In this document: piece after piece, positions 42,525 through 51,844 of the stretch
Layout of the letters: each line of letters starts with the position of its first letter
How positions within the stretch are numbered: position 1 is the first letter of the stretch
Origin: Flavobacterium piscis
Lineage (GTDB): Bacteria > Bacteroidota > Bacteroidia > Flavobacteriales > Flavobacteriaceae
Direction of reading: 5' to 3'
NCBI RefSeq assembly: GCF_001686925.1
Contig: NZ_LVEN01000001.1
Location: 62,001-126,000, forward strand
DNA length: 64,000 bases
Position numbers and translations under genes: made by a program
Notes under the pieces: generated by a model
Database searches by the model: none
What the model was told of the DNA's origin: nothing
What the model saw: only the letters and a program-made list of their open reading frames with translations

Positions 42525-44666
42525 TTAATTGTATAAGTTTGGTTCTCGGTCCCAAAAGCGGTGCTGTGCCATAGCCGCTATAAACTCTAATGCAAAGGAT
42601 TCTTTAGCAGCTTCTCCGGATAAAATAATTCCGGAATCGTCATTCGTTATTTTTGAGGCAAAAGGTGTATCGTTCAATAATCCCGTTGCCTTGCCATCGG
42701 CACCAATAACTTTGCAATGTTTATAAGCGTCGTTTAAAAATTCCATTACATCGTCGTTTTCAGCTAAAGTGTTAAGTCCTAATCCATGCGGAATGTAAAC
42801 GGCATCAAATAAAACCGATGATGCGGTTAAGAAACTAAAATCTGCTGCAAGCGCCCCGTCCTGATCTGTAAGTACAGAACCTAGATGTGGTGCAACAATT
42901 AAGCCTTTTGCATCTTCTTTTAAAAGCGCACTTTTTATGTTTTGGACAGCGGCTTCAGAAACTCCGTCAGAAACAATTATCGCTACTTTTCGAGAAGCAA
43001 TGGTAGGGGAATTGGTTGGGTTTTTAAGCATGGAGAGTGCATCAGAGCTATCAACAGAAGAATCCACAATCTGAGGTTCCTGATTTCCGTTTTCGTTTTC
43101 CGGAGATACGCCATGATTAATTGGAGTTTCTAATATTGGCGGAACTGTTGCGCCAAGTCCCATGGCTACTTTTTCTGCCAGTTGTGTATCTACCTGAGAT
43201 AAAAGCCCCAGCATTCTGACTCTTACCGCTGTCGTTTCTACTTTTCCAAGTTCAAAGCGCAATGCTTTTACGATGTGGCTTTTTTCTACATCGGTCTGGC
43301 TGTTAAAAAATAGTCTTGCCTGGCCAAAATGATCTGCAAAACTTTCACTTCTTTCCCTCACTTTATGAGCATCTACGCGTTCGTTGAAACTTGCAAATCC
43401 GCCTTCGGCAATCATAGCCTGATAAGGGCATCCTCCGCCTAATGAATTGGGATGATAACTTACGCGTCCTTTATTAATTTCCTGACGCATATGTCCGTCA
43501 CGTTGATTGTTGTGAACCGGTGCAACACTTCGGTTAATTGGAATTTCATGAAAATTTGGACTTCCTAACCGGGATAATTGCGTATCTGTATAAGAAAATA
43601 ATCTTCCTTGTAAAAGGGGATCATTCGAAAAATCAATTCCCGGCACCACATGTCCGGGATGAAAAGCGATTTGTTCTGTTTCTGCAAAAAAGTTATCCGG
43701 ATTTTTATCCAAAACCATTCTTCCTACAATTGTTACTGGAACTAATTCCTCAGGAACGATTTTAGTTGGATCAAGTAAATCAAATTCGTATTTGTGTTCA
43801 TCCTCTGCAGGAATGATCTGCACGCCTAATTCCCATTCGGGAAAATTCCCCATTTCGATGGCTTCCCATAAATCTTCACGATGAAAATCTGGATTTTTTC
43901 CTGAAATTTTCTGAGCCTCGTCCCAGGCTACGGCATGGGTTCCTAACTTTGGTTTCCAGTGAAATTTTACAAAAGTAGATGCTCCGGCTTCATTAATAAG
44001 TCTAAAAGTATGAACGCCAAATCCTTCCATCATTCTGTAACTTCTGGGAATGGCGCGGTCAGACATTATCCACATAATCATGTGCATCGATTCGGGCATT
44101 AGCGAAATAAAATCCCAAAAAGTATCGTGCGCAGAAGCAGCCTGAGGCATTTCGTTGTGAGGTTCCGGTTTTACGGCATGAACAAGATCCGGGAATTTTG
44201 AAGCATCCTGAATAAAAAAGACAGGTATGTTATTGGCAACCAAATCGTAAATACCTTCCTGGGTATAAAATTTCACAGCAAATCCTCGAACATCCCTGGC
44301 CAGATCAGTAGATCCTCTTGAACCCGCAACTGTAGAAAAACGAGCAAAAACCGGCGTTTTTAATCCTGCTTCCTGCAAAAATCCTGCTTTTGTTAACTCA
44401 GGTATAGGGTTTGTGACTTCAAAAAAACCGTGAGCTCCCGAACCGCGTGCGTGTACAATTCGTTCCGGAATACGTTCGTGGTCAAAATGTGTGATTTTTT
44501 CTCTTAAGATAAAATCTTCGAGTAGGGAAGGCCCTCTTTCGCCTGCTTTTAGCGAATTGTTGTCATCATTAATGCGAACACCCTGATCGGTAGTCAGAAA
44601 CTTATTTGTTCCATCAGATTTGTTTATCGACAAATCACGCTGTTTTTCGTCTTGATAATTTTTCAT
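42525..44666 (-). CDS. katE: Catalase HPII (large-subunit, clade 2)
   Basis: The 713-residue protein has the catalase heme-pocket motif RIPERIVHARGSGAHGFFEV with the essential His, NNIPVFFIQDASKFPDL with the essential Asn, and the proximal Tyr region RLFSYTDTQLSRLG. The C-terminal DJ-1/PfpI-like domain (residues about 560-713, RKVAIIVSDGVSEAAVQ...) marks the large HPII type. It dismutates hydrogen peroxide. A paired-box element lies 112 bp upstream and the DUF892 gene follows. Confidence 0.97.
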   Translation of the reverse strand: MKNYQDEKQRDLSINKSDGTNKFLTTDQGVRINDDNNSLKAGERGPSLLEDFILREKITHFDHERIPERIVHARGSGAHGFFEVTNPIPELTKAGFLQEAGLKTPVFARFSTVAGSRGSTDLARDVRGFAVKFYTQEGIYDLVANNIPVFFIQDASKFPDLVHAVKPEPHNEMPQAASAHDTFWDFISLMPESMHMIMWIMSDRAIPRSYRMMEGFGVHTFRLINEAGASTFVKFHWKPKLGTHAVAWDEAQKISGKNPDFHREDLWEAIEMGNFPEWELGVQIIPAEDEHKYEFDLLDPTKIVPEELVPVTIVGRMVLDKNPDNFFAETEQIAFHPGHVVPGIDFSNDPLLQGRLFSYTDTQLSRLGSPNFHEIPINRSVAPVHNNQRDGHMRQEINKGRVSYHPNSLGGGCPYQAMIAEGGFASFNERVDAHKVRERSESFADHFGQARLFFNSQTDVEKSHIVKALRFELGKVETTAVRVRMLGLLSQVDTQLAEKVAMGLGATVPPILETPINHGVSPENENGNQEPQIVDSSVDSSDALSMLKNPTNSPTIASRKVAIIVSDGVSEAAVQNIKSALLKEDAKGLIVAPHLGSVLTDQDGALAADFSFLTASSVLFDAVYIPHGLGLNTLAENDDVMEFLNDAYKHCKVIGADGKATGLLNDTPFASKITNDDSGIILSGEAAKESFALEFIAAMAQHRFWDREPNLYN

Positions 44667-44777
44667 ATAATTTTTTGATTTGTGAGATTAAATAGGTTTT
44701 GATTTGTTTTTATCATTCACATTATGAAGTGTTTGTGGGTAATAAAACCAAATTTAGTTTTGATAATTAAGTTGAAA

Positions 44778-44808
44778 TTATACTATTATTCCTGAAGATT
44801 ATACAATT
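44778..44808 (-). promoter_or_regulatory. Paired-box element, katE operon
   Basis: Minus-strand boxes AATTGTATAA (44808..44799) and AATAGTATAA (44787..44778) have 21-bp spacing, 112 bp before ATG 44666. Confidence 0.55.
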
Positions 44809-44839
44809 ACCATCCTGACATTTCCATCGTTACAATTTT

Positions 44840-45596
44840 TTATATACTTTGAAGATGTGGGCGAATTTGCATCGAAACGATATCGCATCTTTTTGGCTGA
44901 GACAAACAAAACAAAGTACTCATGGCAATATCATACGCTTCAAGCATTTCCATTTTGTCTACCTTTTCGTGCTGTACTTCTTTCGGGTCAGTCTGCATAT
45001 CGCTTGTTACGGCTCCGGGTTCGATGAGAGAAACTTTAATGCCAAGCGGATTTAATTCCTTACGCAGCGAGGTGCTAAACCTCTTATGGCTGATTTGGTT
45101 GCGACATAAATAGTACTTTCGGGATTACGGCTTTCTGCGCTCATTGATCCGATATTAATAATATGTCCGGATTTCTGTTCTTTCATTCTTGATGCGGCTT
45201 CCTGAGCAAAGGCCAGATAACCGGTAATGTTGGTATCTATAATATACTTGTAATCTTCGTATGTTTCCTTTGTTATTCCGGGAGATGCAAGTGCTGCGTT
45301 GTTGATCAAAATGTCGATTCCGCCCAGTTCACTATCTGCAATTTCCAATATTTTATCGATGTCTTTTTTTTGGTCACATCGGCCGGAGTGCCATAAACCT
45401 CGCTGCCGGGAAATTGCTTTTTAATATCCGCAACAGCTTTTTTAAAATCTTCATGGTCCCTTCCAAAAATAAGCACGCGACCGCCAAGAGAGACCAAAAC
45501 ATCAGCAATCGCTTTTCCAATTCCGGTCGTTCCGCCGGTTACTACAATTCGTTTATCTTTAATGTTTTGTCCAAAGTAATTTGTTAATTGTTCCAT
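44840..45596 (-). pseudogene. SDR gene split by two frameshifts
   Basis: The sequence follows the intact SDR at 53822..54577 almost end to end: NYFGQNIKDKRIVVTGGTTG at the start, GGIDILINNAALASPGITKE in the middle, YVATKSAIRG with the catalytic pair, and SLIEPGAVTSDMQTDPKEVQ near the end. Two single-base deletions break it. The first is in an A run (eight A where nine would restore the frame, near 45366), the second near 45073 (TTTAGC where one more T is needed). The frame ends at TAA 44840. A homopolymer sequencing error is possible. Confidence 0.82.
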
Positions 45597-45621
45597 TATT
45601 TGTTTTTTTTATAAGTGATTA

Positions 45622-46806
45622 CTATTGTTGTGCTGTAACATTTTTCACAACATTTGATTCTTCTTTAATTTTAGAAATAAGTACAATCATGATTCCGGCA
45701 AGAAATGTTATAATTCCAAAAGAAACCCTGATACTGGTGACTTCAGAAATAAAACCAATTAGCGGAGGTACAGCCAGAAACCCGAGATAACTGATACTTG
45801 AAATGGAGGCAAGTGAACTCGCGCTGCTATGTACGGCAGACTTTCCTGCAAGACCAAAAACAAGTGGTGAAATACAGGATATTCCGAATCCTATCAGGAT
45901 AAAACCAAGAATTCCCGTAAAAACAAAAGGTAGCGTTACCACAATTAAAAAGCCTGTTGCCAGCAAGGCGGCACTGTAGAAAAGCATTTTTTTGACGCCG
46001 ATTCTGTTGACAATTCGATCACCTGCAAACCTGCCCACTGTCATGGTGATCATATAAACTGCAAACGCGCCGGTTGCCAGTGGCTGTGAGGCTTTCATGG
46101 CTTTCTGAAAATAAACGCCACTCCAGTCATACATCGTATTTTCGCAAGCCATGCAAATAAAAACTATGATGGCATATCCCAATATAGATTTCTCTGGCAA
46201 TGCAAATAATGTTTTGTGTTTTTTTGAATCGGCCGGAGCGTCTAATGTATATTGATACTGATGAAGTGTTAAGGCAATCATGGCAATTCCAACCAAAGGA
46301 AAATGCCATTGAATACCAATTCCGAAACTAACCAAAACATAACCTAAAGCCGCTCCCGAAAATCCCGCGATGCTCCAAATTCCATGGAAAGTGGTGATAA
46401 TTGATTTGTTTCTATAAAGTTTTTGTACACTTACAGCCTGCGCATTCATACTGATATTTAAAAGATTTCGAGACGATCCGAAACAAAACAAGATGACAAA
46501 GAGCTGCCAGACTTCTGATACAAAACCGGTTAAACATAAAACAGCATTAAAAGCAATTGATCCTATCAGCATTATTTTTTTGCTGCTGTTTCGGCTTAGA
46601 AGATAATTTGTAATTGGCAATGTGCAAATCAAACCTATTGGCATTGCAAATAATATACTGCCAAGCATGCTGTCACTCAATTGAAATTCAGTCCGAATGG
46701 TTGGTATTCTTGAAGCCCAGGCTGCGTAACCATATCCGGAAATAAAAAAGAATACCGCATTGGCAATTCTGCTTTTTCGTCGTTGTAAGTTTTCTGTATC
46801 GTACAT
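45622..46806 (-). CDS. MFS transporter (YbjJ-like)
   Basis: The 394-residue protein has about twelve hydrophobic helices and the MFS start typical of the YbjJ group (AWASRIPTIRTEFQLSDSML, ITNYLLSRNSSKKIMLIG). Later helices carry GFGISCISPLVFGLAGKSAV. The substrate is unknown; members of this group are treated as inner-membrane exporters. The gene stands 25 bp upstream of the broken SDR and 31 bp downstream of the 726-aa protein gene, on the same strand. Confidence 0.87.
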   Translation of the reverse strand: MYDTENLQRRKSRIANAVFFFISGYGYAAWASRIPTIRTEFQLSDSMLGSILFAMPIGLICTLPITNYLLSRNSSKKIMLIGSIAFNAVLCLTGFVSEVWQLFVILFCFGSSRNLLNISMNAQAVSVQKLYRNKSIITTFHGIWSIAGFSGAALGYVLVSFGIGIQWHFPLVGIAMIALTLHQYQYTLDAPADSKKHKTLFALPEKSILGYAIIVFICMACENTMYDWSGVYFQKAMKASQPLATGAFAVYMITMTVGRFAGDRIVNRIGVKKMLFYSAALLATGFLIVVTLPFVFTGILGFILIGFGISCISPLVFGLAGKSAVHSSASSLASISSISYLGFLAVPPLIGFISEVTSIRVSFGIITFLAGIMIVLISKIKEESNVVKNVTAQQ

Positions 46807-46837
46807 ACTCTAATTTTTTCTTTCACAATTATCGTAT

Positions 46838-49018
46838 TTACCATTGCACTTTAATTACGGCCTGACCTGAAATTCTGTACTCGTGTATTTTGGCACTTTC
46901 GTAAAAAGCCTTTAGAAGGTCCTTATCCTGAAATACTTTCATTTTAATATTTCGGTCGTCCAATTTTAAAATCTTCAAATTGCAGCACATATCTTTATCC
47001 CCCTGCAGATGTATGGTTAGTGATTTTCCTCTTTTGGTTTGCTGAATAACCGGATAGTCAACAAAAACAAGAAAGTCATCTTCTATTTTAATATATTGCC
47101 TTGGCACAACACCAAATGGCATTCCTGCACCGTAAACTTCCTGACCAACCTGACCGCTTTGTTCCCAGCCGTTGTATAAATCTTCTAAAGGAATCCACAA
47201 ATCAGCTTGTATTTCTCCTGTTTTTACTTCTTCAGAAAGCATTTCTTTAGGCAGCATCGTTGGATAATAATAAGCAATTCTACCCACCGCATATTTAATG
47301 AACTCCGGTAGCAGTGTTTTTAGAGCCGGTAAAATTTCAACATCCTTTGCCTGAATCATATATTCTGATAAGGCAGCATATACCTCTAACTCTTCATATG
47401 CAGCAGTATAGGGAGCATCATTGAGAGGAAAGATGGAAAAGAAATTGGTGTAATTTTTTCCATATCCGTATCTGCAATCATACAATTGAATATTTTTAAA
47501 TAATCCCGTAAGGCAGGTATAACTTAGATCCAGGTACAATTTTTTGTTGGTAATTTTATACAGTTCTAATAATGCGCCTGCTGCAAACGCGGTGTTATTG
47601 GCCTGATATAAAATATTAAGTCCGAGATCTGCTAATTTTTTTGCTGCTTTTTCAGCTTCGTTTAAATAACGTTTTTCTTTGGTCAAGTTAAAAACCAACA
47701 GCATTAAATGCGCATAAGAACCGGGAACATCATTTTCACCCCCGGCGCCCGGAGCAGTTTCTTCCTTGATTATTTCAAGTGTTTCCATATTATAAAATAC
47801 CGGCCACTCATATTTAAAATGATGTGCCACCTTTATGACAAAATCAATGGAGTCCAATAATAGTTTTTCAGCTGTTTTGTCGCCATCTAAGGCCAGTCTT
47901 GCCAAATTCATTAGCGGATGATGCAGATACCAGGAATCCATCACCATCTCTTTTTTTTGTTCTTCGGACTTGTCCAGTTTGTCCACCATTGAAGGAAGCC
48001 AGCGATTAATGCACTTTATTTTTGGATCGTAAAAAGCGGGCAGTCCTTTAATCAAATCATCGCAAACAGGTTGTTTTTGGGCACTCCATTTTTCATATTC
48101 CTTGAATGGAGTTAGTACAGCAAGCTGCACCATGCTTTCAGGAGGTGTTTCGTAGTCGCACAAGTAGGCGCTTAAATACGGAATCCCGTCTTTTTGTGTC
48201 CAGGCGCCTTTGTTATTGGTTAAATCTGCAACCACTTTTTGAGCGATTTCGGGCCAATGGTGATATTCAATTCGTGGCTGTTCAAGCGCTTTATATATTT
48301 TGACAAGGTTATTTAAAAAATGTTCACAAATAGAGGTTGTTTCTTCGAATATCTCAGTTTCCAGAACTACATAAGCATCTGATATTGTAAAAGATTTGTC
48401 TGCCGGAAGAGGTTGTTTATCAGTAGAGGGCAATTGAAAACCAATTTCTGGCCAGGTTCCTCCAACAGTATTTTTAGATTCAGATTGAGTTACTTCGCAA
48501 TATTCAGAAAGTGACGTAAGATTTTGAAAATAAAAAAACGATCCGGTTGCTGGTTTTGTAATACTTGCAAATAATAATCCGGATCGGGATCCAAATTGTT
48601 CCATATGAATTTTTCCAGCGGTATTCTCTACACTTCCATTTTGTGTCAAAGGAATTATATCTCGTGGCCAAAACGGAATCATCAACGGCATATTGGCCTT
48701 AAAAGTGGTGGTGTAATGTAGTATAGGCGTTTCCTTATCCGGAAAATCTACACGGACTTCATAACTTCCAAGTTTGGTATTCAATTGGATTACAATTGTT
48801 TGGTTGTCAAAAATATTCACAACTTCAAAGCAACTGTTCATTGCAAATGCCGCCCGAAACGCTATTTTTCCGTTATCGGGCAGGAGAGCGACGATCCATA
48901 ATGAATCGCCCGTATTATAAAATTGATACGTATAATCAAGGATTTTTCTTTCTAATAGCAGTTCACTATTTTCAATATCTTCCTGAGCCGTTGCGCTCCA
49001 AGGTGTTACTGTATTCAT
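46838..49018 (-). CDS. Large uncharacterised protein, 726 aa
   Basis: I do not recognise a family. Residues about 1-220 look beta-rich (IVIQLNTKLGSYEVRVDF and related), and residues about 240-640 are helical with repeated Trp/Tyr-rich pairs of helices (YLNEAEKAAKKLADLGLNIL, AAGALLELYKITNKKLYLDL), suggesting an alpha/alpha toroid as in some glycoside hydrolases or lyases. A small beta domain ends the protein. There is no signal peptide. Its gene precedes the MFS gene, so it may process or modify what is transported. Confidence 0.65.
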   Translation of the reverse strand: MNTVTPWSATAQEDIENSELLLERKILDYTYQFYNTGDSLWIVALLPDNGKIAFRAAFAMNSCFEVVNIFDNQTIVIQLNTKLGSYEVRVDFPDKETPILHYTTTFKANMPLMIPFWPRDIIPLTQNGSVENTAGKIHMEQFGSRSGLLFASITKPATGSFFYFQNLTSLSEYCEVTQSESKNTVGGTWPEIGFQLPSTDKQPLPADKSFTISDAYVVLETEIFEETTSICEHFLNNLVKIYKALEQPRIEYHHWPEIAQKVVADLTNNKGAWTQKDGIPYLSAYLCDYETPPESMVQLAVLTPFKEYEKWSAQKQPVCDDLIKGLPAFYDPKIKCINRWLPSMVDKLDKSEEQKKEMVMDSWYLHHPLMNLARLALDGDKTAEKLLLDSIDFVIKVAHHFKYEWPVFYNMETLEIIKEETAPGAGGENDVPGSYAHLMLLVFNLTKEKRYLNEAEKAAKKLADLGLNILYQANNTAFAAGALLELYKITNKKLYLDLSYTCLTGLFKNIQLYDCRYGYGKNYTNFFSIFPLNDAPYTAAYEELEVYAALSEYMIQAKDVEILPALKTLLPEFIKYAVGRIAYYYPTMLPKEMLSEEVKTGEIQADLWIPLEDLYNGWEQSGQVGQEVYGAGMPFGVVPRQYIKIEDDFLVFVDYPVIQQTKRGKSLTIHLQGDKDMCCNLKILKLDDRNIKMKVFQDKDLLKAFYESAKIHEYRISGQAVIKVQW

Positions 49019-49071
49019 AAGATAAGTTTTTATTAATAAAGAATCTTTGCTATCTGAATTGGATATTTCAG

Positions 49072-49728
49072 CTATTCTCCTGTCTCCATATGCGGTGCAT
49101 CAACAGGTTTGGATTGTGAGGAGCCAATTTGTCTTAAATAGATAGAAAGCATTATAATGGCAAAAACAGAGAGAAATTCGCTTTGCCAGTTCTGAAAAGA
49201 TTCAAACCAAAATCTTGAATCCCCAATATAATCAGTGGCAGATTCCAAAGGCATTCCTTTTAATGCTAATTGTTCATTTTCATCTTTTAAGCTTCCGTAA
49301 AAGTGGGCAAAAAAGGAAAGTAGAAACAATAAGAACAAAACAATGGTGAGTGAATATTTGTAAATTTTCAGCATCCACCCGCCTCTTTTTACGGGCCATG
49401 GTGCATCTTGTCGGGTAGGTGAGGGTTCTCTGTCGACTTCTTCCTCCTGGTCAAGATCTTTAGATTCTGAAGAACCTTTCTGCATTAAAAAAATGGTAAA
49501 AACTACAAACAATGCCATTTGTAAAAATTCGCTTTCCCAATTTTCAAAAGTAGACTGGATAAAATGACCAGAAATAAGATAAGCAGAAAGATTGATAGCT
49601 GTGCTGCCTTCTTCAATTAACTCTTTATTATGTTCTTCAAATCCAAAGATTATCTGACCAATTAATGTTGCTATAAATAGTGCTAAAAAGCAGATACATA
49701 GTCCGTTATTGCGTAAGTAATTTTTCAT
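49072..49728 (-). CDS. DUF6766 membrane protein
   Basis: The product is an inner-membrane protein with an internal duplication: SGHFIQSTFENWESEFLQMA in the first half mirrors SRFWFESFQNWQSEFLSVFA in the second, and each is followed by a hydrophobic helix ending in GSSESK or GSSQSK. A charged linker (DQEEEVDREPSPTRQDAPWP) joins them. I chose ATG 49728 over 49749 because it puts the paired-box element 48 bp upstream. The function is unknown. Confidence 0.8.
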   Translation of the reverse strand: MKNYLRNNGLCICFLALFIATLIGQIIFGFEEHNKELIEEGSTAINLSAYLISGHFIQSTFENWESEFLQMALFVVFTIFLMQKGSSESKDLDQEEEVDREPSPTRQDAPWPVKRGGWMLKIYKYSLTIVLFLLFLLSFFAHFYGSLKDENEQLALKGMPLESATDYIGDSRFWFESFQNWQSEFLSVFAIIMLSIYLRQIGSSQSKPVDAPHMETGE

Positions 49729-49775
49729 TTGTTTTTTGTTTTGAAACAAATTTCAAAAACGGGATGCATATTTTC

Positions 49776-49806
49776 TTATAGAATTACAATGAAACTTTAC
49801 ATTATT
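49776..49806 (-). promoter_or_regulatory. Paired-box element, DUF6766 gene
   Basis: Minus-strand boxes AATAATGTAA (49806..49797) and AATTCTATAA (49785..49776) have 21-bp spacing, 48 bp before ATG 49728. Confidence 0.55.
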
Positions 49807-50192
49807 TTATTAATTGCCCTCGCTAAGATTCATAAACGGAAACTGGATTTAAACAGTTTTTAAATGTATTTGCTTTAGTGTTTTCAAACCGCTCAAAAAA
49901 AGGGACTATAAATTACAAGTGTATATTTTCAGTTAATTATAAAACTTACTTTTTTTTGAGCTACGAAAGTTATCATGAAGCTGACTGCCTTAGTTTGAGA
50001 AGTGTAATTTGTGTCTGCACTGGGGAGTAATTATAATGCAGTTTTTTTAAATTTTAAAACAGCCCTAAAATAAATGCGCTAAATATAGCTGCAACTCTGT
50101 TGAATTATTTTTAGAGTTTGACCAGTATCAATAAAATTTTATAATTCCAAATACAATTAATTTGACTCTCCTTAATAGTAAGTTTAAAGTAA
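49807..50192. other. AT-rich intergenic region, no gene seen
   Basis: No convincing frame or hairpin was found. The region separates divergent genes, each with its own paired-box element. Confidence 0.5.
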
Positions 50193-50223
50193 AGGATTAT
50201 AAAATGAAAAGTAAATTATATAA
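50193..50223 (+). promoter_or_regulatory. Paired-box element, second lipoprotein gene
   Basis: Boxes AGGATTATAA (50193..50202) and AATTATATAA (50214..50223) have 21-bp spacing, 57 bp before ATG 50281. Confidence 0.55.
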
Positions 50224-50280
50224 AATCCAATCCAATGTTAATTTTAAATTTGAAGTATTAAGAACAGAAAACTTACTACT

Positions 50281-50679
50281 ATGAAAACGCTATTTAAATT
50301 AAAAATGATTTTCTTCATATTGGCAACAGGGTTTTTACTTTCCTGTAAAAACGACAAAGACGGATATAGTGATGAAATTAATACAACAAAAACGCCTACT
50401 GATACCTCTTCAGCAGCTACAACAAAAATAGGCACCGGAACAAATTCCACCCCTGCAAGCGCAACTGAACCTGAAGGTGTTACTGGCGCAGAAAGTATTT
50501 CATCTCCAGAAACACCCGCTGCCAAACAAAACACTTCGGATAATAAAGGAACAGGTCCAGGACCGGATGCAAAAGATGGCTCGGTATATGATATATCTTC
50601 ACAAACTAAAAAAGATACCGCAAAACTAGGGCCTAAGGCTAACGCTAAAGTTTCAAAAGAAAAAGAAACCAAAAAGTAA
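50281..50679 (+). CDS. Small lipoprotein, 132 aa
   Basis: The lipobox LLSC at Cys22 follows MKTLFKLKMIFFILATGF, the same signal layout as the lipoprotein at 13171 (MKTLFKTKAALLIMVAG...LSC). The mature part is low-complexity Thr/Ser/Pro/Lys/Gly-rich (for example TDTSSAATTKIGTGTNSTPA) and ends KVSKEKETKK. It is anchored in the membrane by a lipid and probably disordered. The function is unknown. Confidence 0.8.
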   Translation: MKTLFKLKMIFFILATGFLLSCKNDKDGYSDEINTTKTPTDTSSAATTKIGTGTNSTPASATEPEGVTGAESISSPETPAAKQNTSDNKGTGPGPDAKDGSVYDISSQTKKDTAKLGPKANAKVSKEKETKK

Positions 50680-51012
50680 TTGTCTTTTGTATTGTTACTT
50701 TATTTAAAGAAAAATTCAGGTGGGCGGGTTTGATATTTTTCTATCAGCCAAAGCGACTGCTGGAAAAACAAGGCAATTGGATTCTGACCAGGCAAATAAG
50801 AAGATTTGAAGTATTATTTTGTTTTTACGATCCTGAAAAATCTATTTTTGATAAGAGCTGGAAATGACCTGACATAGAAGAATTCCAATAACATTCAACA
50901 GGCATCGTTTTGGCTTTTTTTTTGATATTGGGCCTTAGAATCAAATTATGAATTATATCTTTTTTATATTTGATACTGATTTTACATCATACACTACTTA
51001 AAGTTATTTGCA
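50680..51012. other. Intergenic region, no gene seen
   Basis: I see no supported frame or structured element in this stretch. Confidence 0.45.
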
Positions 51013-51261
51013 ATGGATAAGGGGGTGAGGCTGAAGGTTCGCAAAGAACTGGACGGCAAACAGCAGTTCAAAATTATTAAATTAAAAGGACGCCTGATCT
51101 CAAAGGGCTACACCCAGATCATACACATTTTGGATCATGACGCAGAGTTCCATGTCAATTCTTTTGATATTGGGAATGGAACGGGCATTGAAGTGCGTGA
51201 ATTTATTGCGGCCTTTATAGCCAGGGAGGAGCTTGAGGATAGTATATCAATTTTAAGCTAA
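51013..51261 (+). CDS. Hypothetical protein, 82 aa
   Basis: The product starts MDKGVRLKVRKELDGKQQFK with a likely beta strand rich in Lys/Arg, and contains HILDHDAEFHVNSFDIGNGT and a helical end (REFIAAFIAREELEDS). I do not recognise a family and see no signal peptide. It is followed by a strong terminator, which supports it being a real transcription unit. Confidence 0.5.
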   Translation: MDKGVRLKVRKELDGKQQFKIIKLKGRLISKGYTQIIHILDHDAEFHVNSFDIGNGTGIEVREFIAAFIAREELEDSISILS

Positions 51262-51306
51262 TGGCAGCGAATTGAAATTTTAGTTGCCTGAAAAAAGAAT
51301 TATGAA

Positions 51307-51341
51307 AAAAAGCGCCCTGTTTCAATGAAAGGGCGCTTTTT
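51307..51341 (+). terminator. Intrinsic terminator
   Basis: The stem AAAAAGCGCCC/GGGCGCTTTTT with a 13-nt loop is followed by TGATTT. It lies downstream of the 82-aa protein. Confidence 0.75.
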
Positions 51342-51386
51342 GATTTGCCGGTAATCTTTAAAAAGCAGTATGGGCTGTTTGATATT

Positions 51387-51745
51387 GTTTTTTGGAAGCT
51401 TTTCCCGCTCTAAGTTGCAATCTTTTGTGCCAAATCCCGGCCAAAAGGATTTTCACTACACACGAGCGAAGCAATCGGGGCTATGGCTCCTGAAAAGCCC
51501 TGTATTATCCCGGAGAACTGTACATTCAAACCCAAAAGACAAAAATTACGTAATATAATAATCAGTAACTTTTTGAATAAAAAATAGCGCCCATTGTCTT
51601 CAATTGGCGCCATTTGGCTGCAGTGACCCATAAGGACAAATTACGCAGCAATTTAGGAGGATTTAAAGAGATTGTCTTAACTGGAAGCAGAGGGTTGCCT
51701 TTCATTGGCTTTATGAATTTGGTTTGGATGTCATGTTGGGGATTG
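51387..51745. repeat. Interspersed repeat, copy B
   Basis: This is the diverged partner of 1228..1562. Shared segments include TTTTCCCGCT, CACACGAGCGAAGCAATCGG, AATTGGCGCCATTTGG and TTTGGTTTGGATGTCATG. It lacks the 17-bp or so insertion around GCGCTCTGG seen in copy A and has one degraded inverted-repeat arm (GGCCAAAA instead of CGGCACAAAA). No intact coding frame spans it. It ends about 100 bp before the converging SDR gene. Confidence 0.65.
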
Positions 51746-51844
51746 GAGCGAAAGTTTAATATTTTTCACATCAAAAATCCCCTAAACACAAAGCAAGTTG
51801 AACTAGTTGTATCATTCGATAATAAACCAATTTTGAGCACATTT

